Positions 17,859 through 26,631 of a stretch of DNA of 33,478 nucleotides are shown piece after piece. Below the pieces are notes generated by a model, which saw nothing but the letters and a program-made list of their open reading frames with translations, had not been told where the DNA came from and made no database searches. The stretch is from the NCBI GenBank assembly GCA_023416135.1, contig JAEZIF010000466.1:1-33478 (forward strand), read 5' to 3'. A program made the translations under genes and the position numbers. This stretch comes from Pseudomonadota bacterium. GTDB taxonomy: Bacteria > Pseudomonadota > Alphaproteobacteria > Reyranellales > Reyranellaceae. Numbering within the stretch: the first letter of the stretch is position 1; each line of letters starts with the position of its first letter.

Positions 17859-19142
17859 TCAGGGCAGGAGCTTCAACCCCTGCTCCAGCGCGTGCAAGGC
17901 CAAACCGGCCAGGCCGCCGATCATGGCACCGTTGAAGCGGATGTATTGCAGGTCGCGCCCGACCGTGAGCTCGATGCGACCGATCAGCATGTCGATGTCC
18001 CAGGATTTCACCTGGTCGCCGATGAAGCGGCCGACGCCGCTCTTCTGGCTTTGCACGAAGTCGGCAAGAACCCGCACCATGCCGCGGTTGATCTCGGCGC
18101 GGATCGCCGGATCGCGCGCGAGCTGGCCGCCGATCTCGACCAGCATGGCCTCGAGCTGGCGGCGCACCTGGCTGTCGGATGCTCGCGAATCCTGCTCGAG
18201 AAAGCCCTTCAGGCTCTCCCACGCGCCCTCGGCGAGGGTCGTGATCTCCGGTCGCGCCAGCAAGTCGCGCTTCAGACCTTCCGCTCGGCGGGCGAAGGCC
18301 TGCGAGCTGCGAAGCCGCTCGATGAAGACCGTCACGAAACTGTCGAACTCGCGGCGCAGCGGATGGTTGGCGTCGGCGCGTGCATCCTGGATGAAGGCGC
18401 TGGTCGAGGCGACGATCTTGCGCAGCAGGTAGGCGTCGGCGCGGTAGAGGTTGAACAGGGCCGGCAGCTCCTTGCGGATCTTCTCGCGCAACGCCGCCAG
18501 CGTCTCCTCGTTGGTCAGCACCTTCTCGAGCGCGGCCAAGAGCTCGTCGAGCAGGCGCTGGTGGCGGCCCTTCTCGGTGACGGCGCTGAGCAGGCCGGCG
18601 GCCAAGGGCGCGAGCTCGACGCGCTCGAGCTCGGTCATGATCCGCTTGCCGATGAAATCCTTCAGGCCCGACTGCTCGATGGCGCCGAGCGATTGCGGCA
18701 CGAGGCGCAGCACGAAGTCCGCCAGGGAGGCACTGCGCTCGCGATCCGACAGCCACTCGGCGACCAGGCCGGCGAAGTCGACCTCGCGCAGGCGCGCCTC
18801 GACCGGCTCGGGCGCCAGGAAGTTGGTTTCGATGAACTCGCCCAGCGTGTCGGCGATGCGCAGATGATTGCGCGGAATGATGGCGGTGTGCGGGATCGGC
18901 AGGCCGAGCGGCCGGCGGAACAGGGCTACGACGGCATACCAGTCGGCCAGCCCGCCGACCGTCGCCGCCGCCGCAAAGGCGGCGACGTAGCCCCACGCCC
19001 AGTGCGTCGGCTCGAAATGGCGCGCCACGATGAACAGCGCCGCGGTGAAGACCAGCAGCGCTGTCGCCGCGAGCTTTATGCGGCGCAGATCGCGAGCCCG
19101 TTCCCGATCGCGTCCGGGGGCGCGGTTCAGCTGCTCGCCCAC
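17859..19142 (-). CDS. DUF445 membrane-anchored protein (YjiN-like)
   Basis: 427 residues. Two hydrophobic segments stand near the N-terminus (about 24-43 and 50-75, the second containing GGLADWYAVVALFRRPLGLPIPHTAIIP, the family signature). A long helical region follows, predicted to contain coiled coil, ending with the signature VGRDLQYIRFNGAMIGGLAGL. DUF445 proteins are inner-membrane proteins of unknown function. The GTG start at 19142 lies 16 bases inside the end of the P450-reductase gene, which implies translational coupling. That tie to a fatty acid hydroxylase, with a phasin downstream, is unusual and gives a hint about membrane or lipid work. Confidence 0.85.
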   Translation of the reverse strand: MGEQLNRAPGRDRERARDLRRIKLAATALLVFTAALFIVARHFEPTHWAWGYVAAFAAAATVGGLADWYAVVALFRRPLGLPIPHTAIIPRNHLRIADTLGEFIETNFLAPEPVEARLREVDFAGLVAEWLSDRERSASLADFVLRLVPQSLGAIEQSGLKDFIGKRIMTELERVELAPLAAGLLSAVTEKGRHQRLLDELLAALEKVLTNEETLAALREKIRKELPALFNLYRADAYLLRKIVASTSAFIQDARADANHPLRREFDSFVTVFIERLRSSQAFARRAEGLKRDLLARPEITTLAEGAWESLKGFLEQDSRASDSQVRRQLEAMLVEIGGQLARDPAIRAEINRGMVRVLADFVQSQKSGVGRFIGDQVKSWDIDMLIGRIELTVGRDLQYIRFNGAMIGGLAGLALHALEQGLKLLP

Positions 19143-22100
19143 ACGTCGAGCACGTAGCGATTGTCGGCCGCGAGCCTCTCGACGAAGGCCTCGTCGTACA
19201 TCGCCGCCAGCGTGCGCTTGACGTCGGGTTCCATGCGCCCGCCGTCGCCGCAGACATAGATGATGGCGCCCTGGTCGATCAGAGCGCGCACGCGGTCGGC
19301 CTCGGCCTTCAGGAGATCCTGCACGTAGGTCTTCTTTCCGTCGTGACGCGAGAAGGCGACATGCAGGTCAACGATTCCGGAAGCGACCTGTTCCTCGAGT
19401 TCGGCGGCATAGATGAAGTCGTGCTCGGGATGGCGGCAGCCGAAGAACAGCATCGCCGGGCCGAGCGTGCGGCCCTGCGCCTTGAGCGCCGCCCGCTCGC
19501 GCAGGAAGCCGCGGAACGGCGCCAAGCCCGTGCCCGGCCCGATCATGACGATCGGAGCCGCCGGATCGATGGGCAGGCGGAAGCCGCCCTTGGTCTCCTT
19601 CACGAAGGCTTGGACGGTGGCGCCGCCGGCCTGGCGCAGCAGATGGTTGGAGCAGACGCCGTGATAGACGCCGGCTCCCGAGCGCGCCGGTCCCTCGACC
19701 ACCGCCACGGTGATCGAGCAGCGATTGCCGTCGGCCATGGGCGAGGACGAGATCGAATAGTAGCGCGGCGTCATCAGCGGCAGCATCTCCAGGAACGCGG
19801 CGAAAGGCAGCTCGCAGGCCGGATGTTCCTCCAGAAGGTCGAGCACGGATTTCCGCTTGCCCAAAATCTCGCCGCGGAAGCATTCCTCGTCGAGCAGCGC
19901 CTCGAGCTTGGGCCGCGTGAAGGGGCAACGCGTGTGCTGCGCCATGATCTCGATCTGCTTGCGCGTCGCCGGATGCTGCAATTCTACGAAGTCCGACAAG
20001 AGCCGATGGACGGCGATCGCCTCTCCGACGGGCAGGGTGGCGCGCCGCCCTTCGGCTGCTTCCAGCATGACGTGCGTGCCCGGCGCGAAGCCGAAGCGGC
20101 GCAGCGCGCGCTCGACCAGGGCGGCGGGATTCTGCGGCACGATGCTGAGATGATCGCCGGCGCGGTAGCTGACGCCGTCGGGCAACAGCACCTCGATGTG
20201 CCGCGTGCTGCGGCCCGAGGCATCGGGCTTCTGCAATTCGCGGTTGGCCAGAACGCGCATGGGCAACGCGCCGGCGCCGCCGATGATCGGATTGGCCGGC
20301 GGTTTGTCGACCGCCTCGATCCGGTAGAGCGGTACCTGTGCAACGTCTCCTTCGAGCCTCACGCCGAACTTTTCGGCCAGTGCCGGCAGCAGCGGATCGT
20401 TCCAGGCCTGGAAATGGCCGTCGAGGTCTTCCCTGGCATCGCCCTCGCCCCGCGCATGAATCCGCTCGGCGCCCTTGGCCGCGAGAAGCTGGTCGATCTG
20501 GCGCGGGATCGCCTGGTAGGTCGATGCCCAGTCGCGATGTCCGCAGCCGAACACGGTGTAGCGCACACCCGCCAACGCGCCCGGCGCGGCATCGCGCAGG
20601 CTCTGGAGGAAGGCGCCGGCATTGTCGGGTGGCCCGCCGTTATACGAGGCGCAGACGATCGCGACGGCACCTTCGGTCGGCAGTCTGCCCGCGTGATCGT
20701 CGAGACCGGCCAGCGTCGTTTCGAAGCCTTGCGCCTCGCCCGAATCGGCGATCGAGCGGGCCAGTTCCTCGGCCGTGCCCATGTTGGAACCGAACAGCAC
20801 GGTGAGCTTCGTGCCGTGACTCCCGGCGGCCTTCTTCGGCGTTGCCTTCTTGGCAACCGGCCGCACCGCCGCACTCACGCCCGACCCGCGCACGACGCCG
20901 GGTCGCAGCTTCACGCGCATGGTCAACCCTTCGGGCTTGATGGTGAGCGATTCCTTGATCTTGAGCTGGTAGCGCTTGTGATCGACCAGGCGGAAGCGCT
21001 GCAGGATCAGGCCCAGCACCAGGGTCGCCTCGGTCATGGCGAACTGTCGGCCGATGCAGGCGCGCTGGCCGTTGCCGAACGGTTTGAAGGCGTGCGGCGG
21101 CATCCTGGCTTCGCGCTCGGGCGCGAAGTTCTCCGGGTCGAAGACTTCCGCGCGTGGCCCCCACACCGACTGGTCGCGATGCAGCATCGCCGTCAGCACG
21201 GTGACGAAGGTACGTTTGCGCAGCTTGTATTTCCCGCCGATCGTCTCGTTCTGATAGGGGTAGAGGCCGAAAGCGGGCGCGGTCGGCCACAGCCGCAGCG
21301 ACTCCTTCAGGATCTGGCCGATATAGACGAGCTGGTTGACCTGCTGCGCCGTCGGCCTGGCGTTGACGTCGCGGCCCAGCACACGATCGACCTCCTCGTA
21401 GGCCTTCTGGGCGACGTGCGGGTTGTTGAGCAGGAAGTAGATGGCGAAGGACAGCATCCCGCTCGTGGTCTCGTGGCCCGCGATCAGGAAGGTGTTCATC
21501 TGGTAGCGGATGTTGACGTCGTCCAGCCGCTCGCCGCTCTGCCTGTCGACGCCGCTCAGCATGAAGCCGAGAAGATCGGGCTTGCCGTCGTCGCCGCCAT
21601 CTCCCGAACCGGCCGGCACTTCGCGCCGCTCGCGGATGATCCGGTCGGCAATGCCGTTCATGAAGCCGACATCCTGCTCGAGCTTCTTGCGGCTCTTGCG
21701 CTGGGTGATGTCCTCCAACGGCAGGCCGCGCATCTTCATTACCGCCTCGAGCGCGCGCACGAGCGATTCGACGTAAGGATGATTGTCGCTGCGATAGAAC
21801 GAGTTGAAGCGGTAGTTGAAGCCGCACAGGCCGATCGTGTCGAGCGTGAGCGCGGTCATGTCGCGGACCACGTCGATCTCCTCGTCGCCGTTCAGCCGCT
21901 CCCACTTGGTCACGAGCTGATCGGCGATGTCGAGCATGCCGTCGTGATACGTCTGCATCATGCGGTGCGCGAAGGTCGGCAGCAGGATGTTGTGCGCCTT
22001 CTGCCAGTTGGGCTCCTGCGTTTCGGCCGTGAACAGCGCGTCGCCGCCCAGCATGCGCACCCGACGCAGCGAGCCGCGCACGGCCTTGTCGAAGCGCTTC

Positions 22101-22303
22101 TCGTCACACAGCTCGGCGACGAGATCGGCGCCCGAGACCACGACCAGGGGCGTGCCCATCATGTCGAGCCAGAAGATTGGCCCCTGCTCCCGCGAAATCC
22201 GCATCAGGTCCTGAATCGGCGCGTCGCCGTCGACGGTGAGCATGTTGCCCAGCACCGGCGTGCGCGGCGGGTGGGGGATCGGATGCAGCTTGTTGAGCGC
22301 CAT
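19127..22303 (-). CDS. Self-sufficient cytochrome P450/NADPH-P450 reductase fusion (CYP102/BM3-like)
   Basis: 1058 residues, close to BM3 (about 1049). The P450 domain has AGHETTSG at 275-282, ESLR (E334, R337) and the heme loop FKPFGNGQRACIG with ligand Cys416. The linker near 470-498 is Lys/Ala-rich. The reductase follows: FMN loop LTVLFGSNMGTAEELA from 500, FAD-binding RYYSISSSP, NADPH-binding GPGTGLAPFRGF and the terminal DVWASS with the Trp that stacks on FAD. Such enzymes hydroxylate fatty acids or other chains in the cytoplasm using NADPH. Against BM3 from memory, the carboxylate anchors Arg47 and Tyr51 are Thr51 and Val55 here, while the Phe87 equivalent (Phe91 in GDALFT) remains. The ATG at 22303 has GGGAGG 12 bases upstream; an in-frame ATG at 22336 is an alternative. 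It is coupled to DUF445. Confidence 0.95.
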   Translation of the reverse strand: MALNKLHPIPHPPRTPVLGNMLTVDGDAPIQDLMRISREQGPIFWLDMMGTPLVVVSGADLVAELCDEKRFDKAVRGSLRRVRMLGGDALFTAETQEPNWQKAHNILLPTFAHRMMQTYHDGMLDIADQLVTKWERLNGDEEIDVVRDMTALTLDTIGLCGFNYRFNSFYRSDNHPYVESLVRALEAVMKMRGLPLEDITQRKSRKKLEQDVGFMNGIADRIIRERREVPAGSGDGGDDGKPDLLGFMLSGVDRQSGERLDDVNIRYQMNTFLIAGHETTSGMLSFAIYFLLNNPHVAQKAYEEVDRVLGRDVNARPTAQQVNQLVYIGQILKESLRLWPTAPAFGLYPYQNETIGGKYKLRKRTFVTVLTAMLHRDQSVWGPRAEVFDPENFAPEREARMPPHAFKPFGNGQRACIGRQFAMTEATLVLGLILQRFRLVDHKRYQLKIKESLTIKPEGLTMRVKLRPGVVRGSGVSAAVRPVAKKATPKKAAGSHGTKLTVLFGSNMGTAEELARSIADSGEAQGFETTLAGLDDHAGRLPTEGAVAIVCASYNGGPPDNAGAFLQSLRDAAPGALAGVRYTVFGCGHRDWASTYQAIPRQIDQLLAAKGAERIHARGEGDAREDLDGHFQAWNDPLLPALAEKFGVRLEGDVAQVPLYRIEAVDKPPANPIIGGAGALPMRVLANRELQKPDASGRSTRHIEVLLPDGVSYRAGDHLSIVPQNPAALVERALRRFGFAPGTHVMLEAAEGRRATLPVGEAIAVHRLLSDFVELQHPATRKQIEIMAQHTRCPFTRPKLEALLDEECFRGEILGKRKSVLDLLEEHPACELPFAAFLEMLPLMTPRYYSISSSPMADGNRCSITVAVVEGPARSGAGVYHGVCSNHLLRQAGGATVQAFVKETKGGFRLPIDPAAPIVMIGPGTGLAPFRGFLRERAALKAQGRTLGPAMLFFGCRHPEHDFIYAAELEEQVASGIVDLHVAFSRHDGKKTYVQDLLKAEADRVRALIDQGAIIYVCGDGGRMEPDVKRTLAAMYDEAFVERLAADNRYVLDVWASS

Positions 22304-22420
22304 TGTCGGGCCGGGCCTCCCAGTATTGCGGGCCATATTGCCCCGCCGCGTTGCGAGGCGAAACACTCCCGTTGGCTTTCTGGCGTATAGTCCGCCGTCG
22401 CATCCTTGCAGGAGGAAACC

Positions 22421-23308
22421 GTGAAGGTCGGATTCATCGGCGTCGGCAACATGGGCGGCCCCATGTGCCGCAACATCATCAAGCGCAGCAACCACCAGGT
22501 GACAGTGTTCGACCTGAACGCTGCGGCCGTGAAGACCTGCACCGACCTCGGCGCCACCGCCGCCAACTCGATCGCCGACGTGACCAGGGGCGCCGACGTG
22601 GTCATGACCTCGCTGCCCATGCCCAAGGACGTCGAGGCGGTGACCCTGGGCGACGCTGGCATCCTGGCCAACATCGCCAAGGGTCAGACCTATATCGATC
22701 TCAGCACCAACGCGCCGTCGATGGTGAAGAAGATCGGCGCCGCCATGGCGGCCAAGGGCATCGCCATGCTCGACGCGCCGGTGAGCGGCGGCACGACCGG
22801 CGCGGAGGCCGCGACCATCGCCATCATGGTGGGCGGCGACAAGGAGGTGTTCGACGACGCGCTGCCGGTGCTGCAGTCGTTCAGCGCCAACGTCATCCAT
22901 ATGGGCGAGCTCGGCACCGGCACGGTGGCCAAGCTGGTCAACAACATGCTGGCCTTCTGCAACGCCGCCGCCGCGGCCGAAGGACTGATGCTGGGCGTCA
23001 CCGCCGGCCTCGATCCCAAGAAGCTGATCCAGGTCGTGTCGAACTCCAGCGGCAACTCCAACGCCTTCAAGAGCCTGTCCGAGCGGTCGCTGAGCGGCGA
23101 CTTCAAGGCGAGCTTCGCCCTCGACCTCGCCTACAAGGACCTGCATCTCGCCCTCGAGCTGGGCGACGAGCTCGGCGTGCCGCTGCCGCAGGGCTCCTCG
23201 ACCCACAACCTGCAGCGCCTGGCGCGCGGCATGAAGCTCGGCTCCAGCGACAGCTCGTCGATCCTGCGCGTCTACGAGACGGCGCTGGGCCGGACGGTCA
23301 AGCGGTGA
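22421..23308 (+). CDS. 3-hydroxyisobutyrate dehydrogenase-family oxidoreductase
   Basis: 295 residues of the beta-hydroxyacid dehydrogenase family. The N-terminal Rossmann motif GFIGVGNMGGPM has GxGxxG at 7-12, and Asp31 at the end of strand 2 (VTVFDLN) favours NAD over NADP. The substrate loop DAPVSGGTTGAE is at 118-129 and the catalytic Lys171 is in TVAKLVNNM. Possible substrates are 3-hydroxyisobutyrate (valine breakdown), tartronate semialdehyde or related acids. The GTG at 22421 is chosen because GGAGG sits at 22411-22415; an in-frame TTG 15 bases earlier would lie before that site. It is divergent from the P450 gene and overlaps the next gene by one base. Confidence 0.9.
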   Translation: MKVGFIGVGNMGGPMCRNIIKRSNHQVTVFDLNAAAVKTCTDLGATAANSIADVTRGADVVMTSLPMPKDVEAVTLGDAGILANIAKGQTYIDLSTNAPSMVKKIGAAMAAKGIAMLDAPVSGGTTGAEAATIAIMVGGDKEVFDDALPVLQSFSANVIHMGELGTGTVAKLVNNMLAFCNAAAAAEGLMLGVTAGLDPKKLIQVVSNSSGNSNAFKSLSERSLSGDFKASFALDLAYKDLHLALELGDELGVPLPQGSSTHNLQRLARGMKLGSSDSSSILRVYETALGRTVKR

Positions 23309-23877
23309 TGGCCGGCACCCCGATCTCGCGCCGCAGCCTCGGCGCGCTGCTCGGGGTGCCGTTCGTCTCGCGCGCAACGGCCGCCGATGTGTGGCAGGCG
23401 CTGCGCACTGCCGGCCACTTCGCATTGATCCGCCACGCCTCCGCTCCTGGGACGCTGGACCCGCCGGGCTTCAGCCTCGACGACTGCACGACCCAGCGCA
23501 ATCTTTCGGCCGGCGGCCGCACCCAGGCGGTCCGCATGGGAGATCTCTTGCGCACCAACGGCATCACGGCGGCCCGCCTCTATTCGAGCCAATGGTGCCG
23601 TTGCCTCGATACCGCGACGCTGATGAAGCTGGGCGACGTCACCCGGCAGCCGCTGCTCAACTACTTCGGCCAGGACCAGGCGCGCCGGGCATCCCAGCTC
23701 GAGGCCCTGCGCGCCTGGATCGCGCGCCTGGAACTTGCCCAGCCGACGCTGCTGGTGACGCATCAGGTGGTGATTACCGCCGTGGCCGGCGTGCCGGCCG
23801 GTGACGGCGAGATCGTCGCCATGCGCCGCAGTGGAGAGGGCAGGTTCGTCCTGCAGGGACGCCAAGCGACAATCTAG
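23308..23877 (+). CDS. Exported histidine phosphatase-family protein
   Basis: 189 residues. The N-terminus MAGTPISRRSLGALLGVPFVSRATA looks like a Tat-type signal with paired Arg near 8-9, so the protein is probably periplasmic. The phosphatase core begins with LIRHASAPG; Arg42 and His43 are the phosphate contact and the nucleophile, but the usual RHG is RHA. The second conserved Arg is in SSQWCRCLDTA (about 98) and the second catalytic His is His152 in LVTHQVVI. The ATG overlaps the upstream stop (TGATG), so it is coupled to the dehydrogenase gene. Substrate unknown. The pairing of a dehydrogenase with an exported phosphatase has no obvious shared pathway. Confidence 0.82.
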   Translation: MAGTPISRRSLGALLGVPFVSRATAADVWQALRTAGHFALIRHASAPGTLDPPGFSLDDCTTQRNLSAGGRTQAVRMGDLLRTNGITAARLYSSQWCRCLDTATLMKLGDVTRQPLLNYFGQDQARRASQLEALRAWIARLELAQPTLLVTHQVVITAVAGVPAGDGEIVAMRRSGEGRFVLQGRQATI

Positions 23878-23951
23878 TTTCTGTCTCACCCATGGGTGCA
23901 GTTCACTGGCGATCCCGACCGGCAATCACGCCATTCGTCGTGTCGCCGGCC

Positions 23952-24578
23952 TCAAGTGCCAGCAATGCCTTCACCGGCGAGATGCCGCTCGATCAGCGGC
24001 GCCACTTCCGCCGCGTGCGTGCGCGCCAGATCGTGATCGCCGCCCGGCACGATATGCAGACGGGAATTCGGCAGTCGCGACCAGAGGTGGTGACCGACCG
24101 CCGGTGGGCTGATCGGGTCGCTATCGCCCCACAGCAGCAGCGTCGGCGCAACGATCTTCTCGACCGCGAGGGGGGCCGCCGCCCGCGGCTCGGTGATCCA
24201 GGGCATGGCGCGCGGAAAAGACTGGCGATAGTTCGCGCGCCAATCCGATGCGCCCAGTCCCGCCATGTCGACGCCTGCGGAGGTCACGGTCAGCACCAGC
24301 CGGCGCACGTTGTGCGGCTGCTCGATCGCCAGTCGCGCGGCGATGACGCCGCCCATGGACTGCGCCACCACGTCGACCGGACCGTCCATCTTGGCAGCGA
24401 CCATGTGGAGCAGATCATCGATGCCATTGATCGCAGGATCGTGCGGCTGATCGCCGAGACCGGGCCAGCCGAAGTACTCCTTCGGCCAATCGGCCGGCAG
24501 CCGCCCGCCGACCGGCTTCCAGAACTCCGGCGATGCGCCGGCACCTGGCAGGAACAGGATCCTGGCCACGTCACGCAC
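23952..24578 (-). CDS. Alpha/beta hydrolase
   Basis: 208 residues, small for the fold, without a cap domain insertion of normal size. LFLPGAGASPEFW holds the oxyanion region, AQSMGG the nucleophile Ser74, LLLWGDSDPIS the acid Asp154 and GGDHDLA the base His182. It begins at a GTG at 24578, overlapping the last 8 bases of the GST gene, so it is co-translated with it. An in-frame GTG three codons later is also possible. An esterase role beside a GST would suit detoxification, but there is no direct evidence of substrate. Confidence 0.82.
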   Translation of the reverse strand: MRDVARILFLPGAGASPEFWKPVGGRLPADWPKEYFGWPGLGDQPHDPAINGIDDLLHMVAAKMDGPVDVVAQSMGGVIAARLAIEQPHNVRRLVLTVTSAGVDMAGLGASDWRANYRQSFPRAMPWITEPRAAAPLAVEKIVAPTLLLWGDSDPISPPAVGHHLWSRLPNSRLHIVPGGDHDLARTHAAEVAPLIERHLAGEGIAGT

Positions 24579-25236
24579 TCAGCTTGGCGAGGAAGGCCGG
24601 CAGCCTACGCCCCTGGCTCAGCAAATACCGTCCCATTGCGCCGGCGACCTTGCGCACCGCGGGGCGCGCGCTCATGCGGTCGCGCCAGGCCTGCAGCTTG
24701 GGATGAGCATCAGTCATCGGCGCGCCCATGCGGTCGCCGAAGATCTGCGCCATGTAGAACGCGATGTCGGCGTAGGAGTAGCTGCCGGCCAGCCATTCCT
24801 TGTCGGCCATGTCGCGTTCCATTCCGTCATAGAAGGCGAGCGCGGCAGCACGAGCCTCGACGGCGGCAGGATCGTCGGGCGTGGCCTGCAGCCCCATCAG
24901 GCGGACGATCGGCGGAAAATAGATTTCGTCCGACTTGTGCTCGAGCAGGCGCGCGCGAGCACGCGCCCTGGGCTCGCCTGGCCACAGGGCGGGCTCGGGT
25001 TCGATCGACTCGAAATACTCGAAGATCTGCGTCGAATCGAAGATCTCCAGATCGCCGTCGATCAGCACCGGCACCTGGCGCTTGGGATTGATGCGCAGCA
25101 CCTCGGGATGCTTGGGCTCATACAGTGTCTTCATCTCGAAGGGCACCATGATGAGGTCGAAGGCGAGCTTCTTCTCATGGGCTGCAATCTCGGCCTTGGC
25201 GCCGAACATGCTGAGCGGTCCGGAATATAACTTCAT
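24571..25236 (-). CDS. Glutathione S-transferase
   Basis: 221 residues with both domains present. The N-terminal thioredoxin fold MKLYSGPLSMFGAKAEIAAHEKKL has Ser in the catalytic-turn region; the cis-Pro segment is RQVPVLIDGD and the gamma-glutamyl-binding IFDSTQIFEYFE follows. The C-terminal helical domain has WLAGSYSYADIAFYMAQIFGDRMG. It should bind glutathione in the cytoplasm and conjugate or reduce an electrophile. It is complete, in contrast with the GST remnant at 5324-5692. The ATG at 25236 follows a 114-base gap from the NRAMP gene, so it may have its own promoter. It overlaps the alpha/beta hydrolase gene by 8 bases. Confidence 0.9.
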   Translation of the reverse strand: MKLYSGPLSMFGAKAEIAAHEKKLAFDLIMVPFEMKTLYEPKHPEVLRINPKRQVPVLIDGDLEIFDSTQIFEYFESIEPEPALWPGEPRARARARLLEHKSDEIYFPPIVRLMGLQATPDDPAAVEARAAALAFYDGMERDMADKEWLAGSYSYADIAFYMAQIFGDRMGAPMTDAHPKLQAWRDRMSARPAVRKVAGAMGRYLLSQGRRLPAFLAKLSA

Positions 25237-25350
25237 GGAAAAACGCTAGCACGAGCCTGTCGGTCCTCGCGCGCGACGTAAGCTAGGCCTGGGTGGCAAA
25301 GTCTCTCATGCCGGCTTGCGATGGAGCGCTACCTGCCCGCGGTGAAGACC

Positions 25351-26631
25351 TCACATCGTCGCGAACATCGCGACCGCAGCCGCAGTCATCACGGCCGTCG
25401 CCGCCCAGCCAAGCCCGACCTGCCAGCGCGGCGCCGTGAACCGGCCCATCAGGCTGCGCCGACTCGCCATGATCATCATCGCCACCATGATCGGCACGAC
25501 GATGACGCCGTTCACCACCGCGCTCCACAGCAGCGCCCTGATGGGATCGAGCGGCGTGAAGCCCAGGCCCACGCCCAACACGATCGCGAGCGTGATCACG
25601 ACGTAGAACGGCCGCGCTTCGTTGAGCGGCCGCTCCAGGCCGATGTGCCAGCCGCGTGCCTCGCCCACGGCGTAGGCCACCGAGCCCGCCAGCACCGGCA
25701 CAGCGAGCAGGCCGGTGCCGATCAGGCCGAGGCTGAACAGGAAGAAGGCGGCGTCGCCGGCGATCGGCCGCAACGCCTCGGCGGCCTGCTCCGCCGTCTG
25801 GATGTCGGTCTTGCCGGCCGCGTTCAGGGTCACCGCCGCGGTCAGCATGATGAAGAAGGCGATCAGGTTGGAGAGCGCCATGCCCAGCCAGGTCTCCCAG
25901 CCGATGCGGTTCAGCTCACGATCGGCCTGCTCGGGATGATCCGTGAGCGGTCCCGCCTCGGGATCGGCTTCCTCCTCCTCGACCTCCTGCGAGCTCTGCC
26001 AGAAGAAGAGATAGGGGCTGATAGTGGTGCCGAATATGGCCACCACCAGTGTCATCACTTCGCCGGACAGCGCGACCCTGGGGACGAAGGCACCGGCCGC
26101 GACGGCGGCCCAGTCGATCTTCACGGTGAAGGCCACGCCGACATAGGCCAACAGCGAGAAGGTGAACCACTTCAGCAGGCCGACATACCGGTGATAGGGC
26201 ACGAACACGATGGCCAGCAGGGAGCAAATGGCGAAGCCCAGCGTGTACAGACGTCCGCTGCCGCCCAGCACCAGCCTTGCCGCCTCCCCCATGGCCGCGA
26301 GATCGGCGCCGAGATTGATGGTGTTGGCGACGAACAGCAACAGCACCAGCAGGGTGACGACGCTGCGCGGAAAGACCAGCACCATGTTGGCGGCAAGGCC
26401 ACGGCCGGTGACGCGGCCGATGCGGGCGCTGACGGATTGCACAGCCACCATCAGCGGCCAGGTCAGCACCACGGTCCACAGCAGCCCGAAGCCTGCCCGC
26501 GCGCCCGCCTGGGAGTAGGTGGCGATGCCGCTGGGGTCGTCGTCGGCCGCACCGGTGATCACCCCCGGCCCCAGCCTCTTGAACAGAGTTGCCAGACTCC
26601 ATCGCGAGGCAGGCTGGGGGGTGACCGTCAT
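25351..26631 (-). CDS. NRAMP-family transporter with non-canonical metal site
   Basis: 426 residues with about 11 transmembrane helices. The family is clear from the first helix, LGPGVITGAADDDPSGIATYSQAGA, but the TM1 motif that is normally DPGN reads DPSG (32-35). The TM6 motif AxxMPH is replaced by GTTISPYLFF (201-210), so the metal-binding Met and His are Ser and Tyr. Canonical Mn/Fe selectivity is therefore unlikely; Mg-type or uncharacterised NRAMP-related transporters share such changes. A very acidic loop, QEVEEEEADPEAG near 215-227, follows TM6. The ATG overlaps the metallophosphoesterase stop (ATGA), so the two are translationally coupled. Confidence 0.88.
   Translation of the reverse strand: MTVTPQPASRWSLATLFKRLGPGVITGAADDDPSGIATYSQAGARAGFGLLWTVVLTWPLMVAVQSVSARIGRVTGRGLAANMVLVFPRSVVTLLVLLLFVANTINLGADLAAMGEAARLVLGGSGRLYTLGFAICSLLAIVFVPYHRYVGLLKWFTFSLLAYVGVAFTVKIDWAAVAAGAFVPRVALSGEVMTLVVAIFGTTISPYLFFWQSSQEVEEEEADPEAGPLTDHPEQADRELNRIGWETWLGMALSNLIAFFIMLTAAVTLNAAGKTDIQTAEQAAEALRPIAGDAAFFLFSLGLIGTGLLAVPVLAGSVAYAVGEARGWHIGLERPLNEARPFYVVITLAIVLGVGLGFTPLDPIRALLWSAVVNGVIVVPIMVAMMIMASRRSLMGRFTAPRWQVGLGWAATAVMTAAAVAMFATM

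Noticed and set aside
19343..22390. A 1015-codon open frame on the plus strand opposite the P450-reductase gene
   Set aside because: It is the antisense shadow of a strongly conserved gene. In GC-rich DNA the third-position bias keeps such frames open; it shows no domain and no ribosome site.
22304..23425. N-terminal extension of the P450 by about 370 codons
   Set aside because: It is antisense to the dehydrogenase gene; alignment with BM3 starts at the ATG at 22303.
23887..23898. Perfect 12-base palindrome CACCCATGGGTG between the phosphatase and hydrolase genes as a terminator
   Set aside because: It has no loop and no T-tract; it may be chance.
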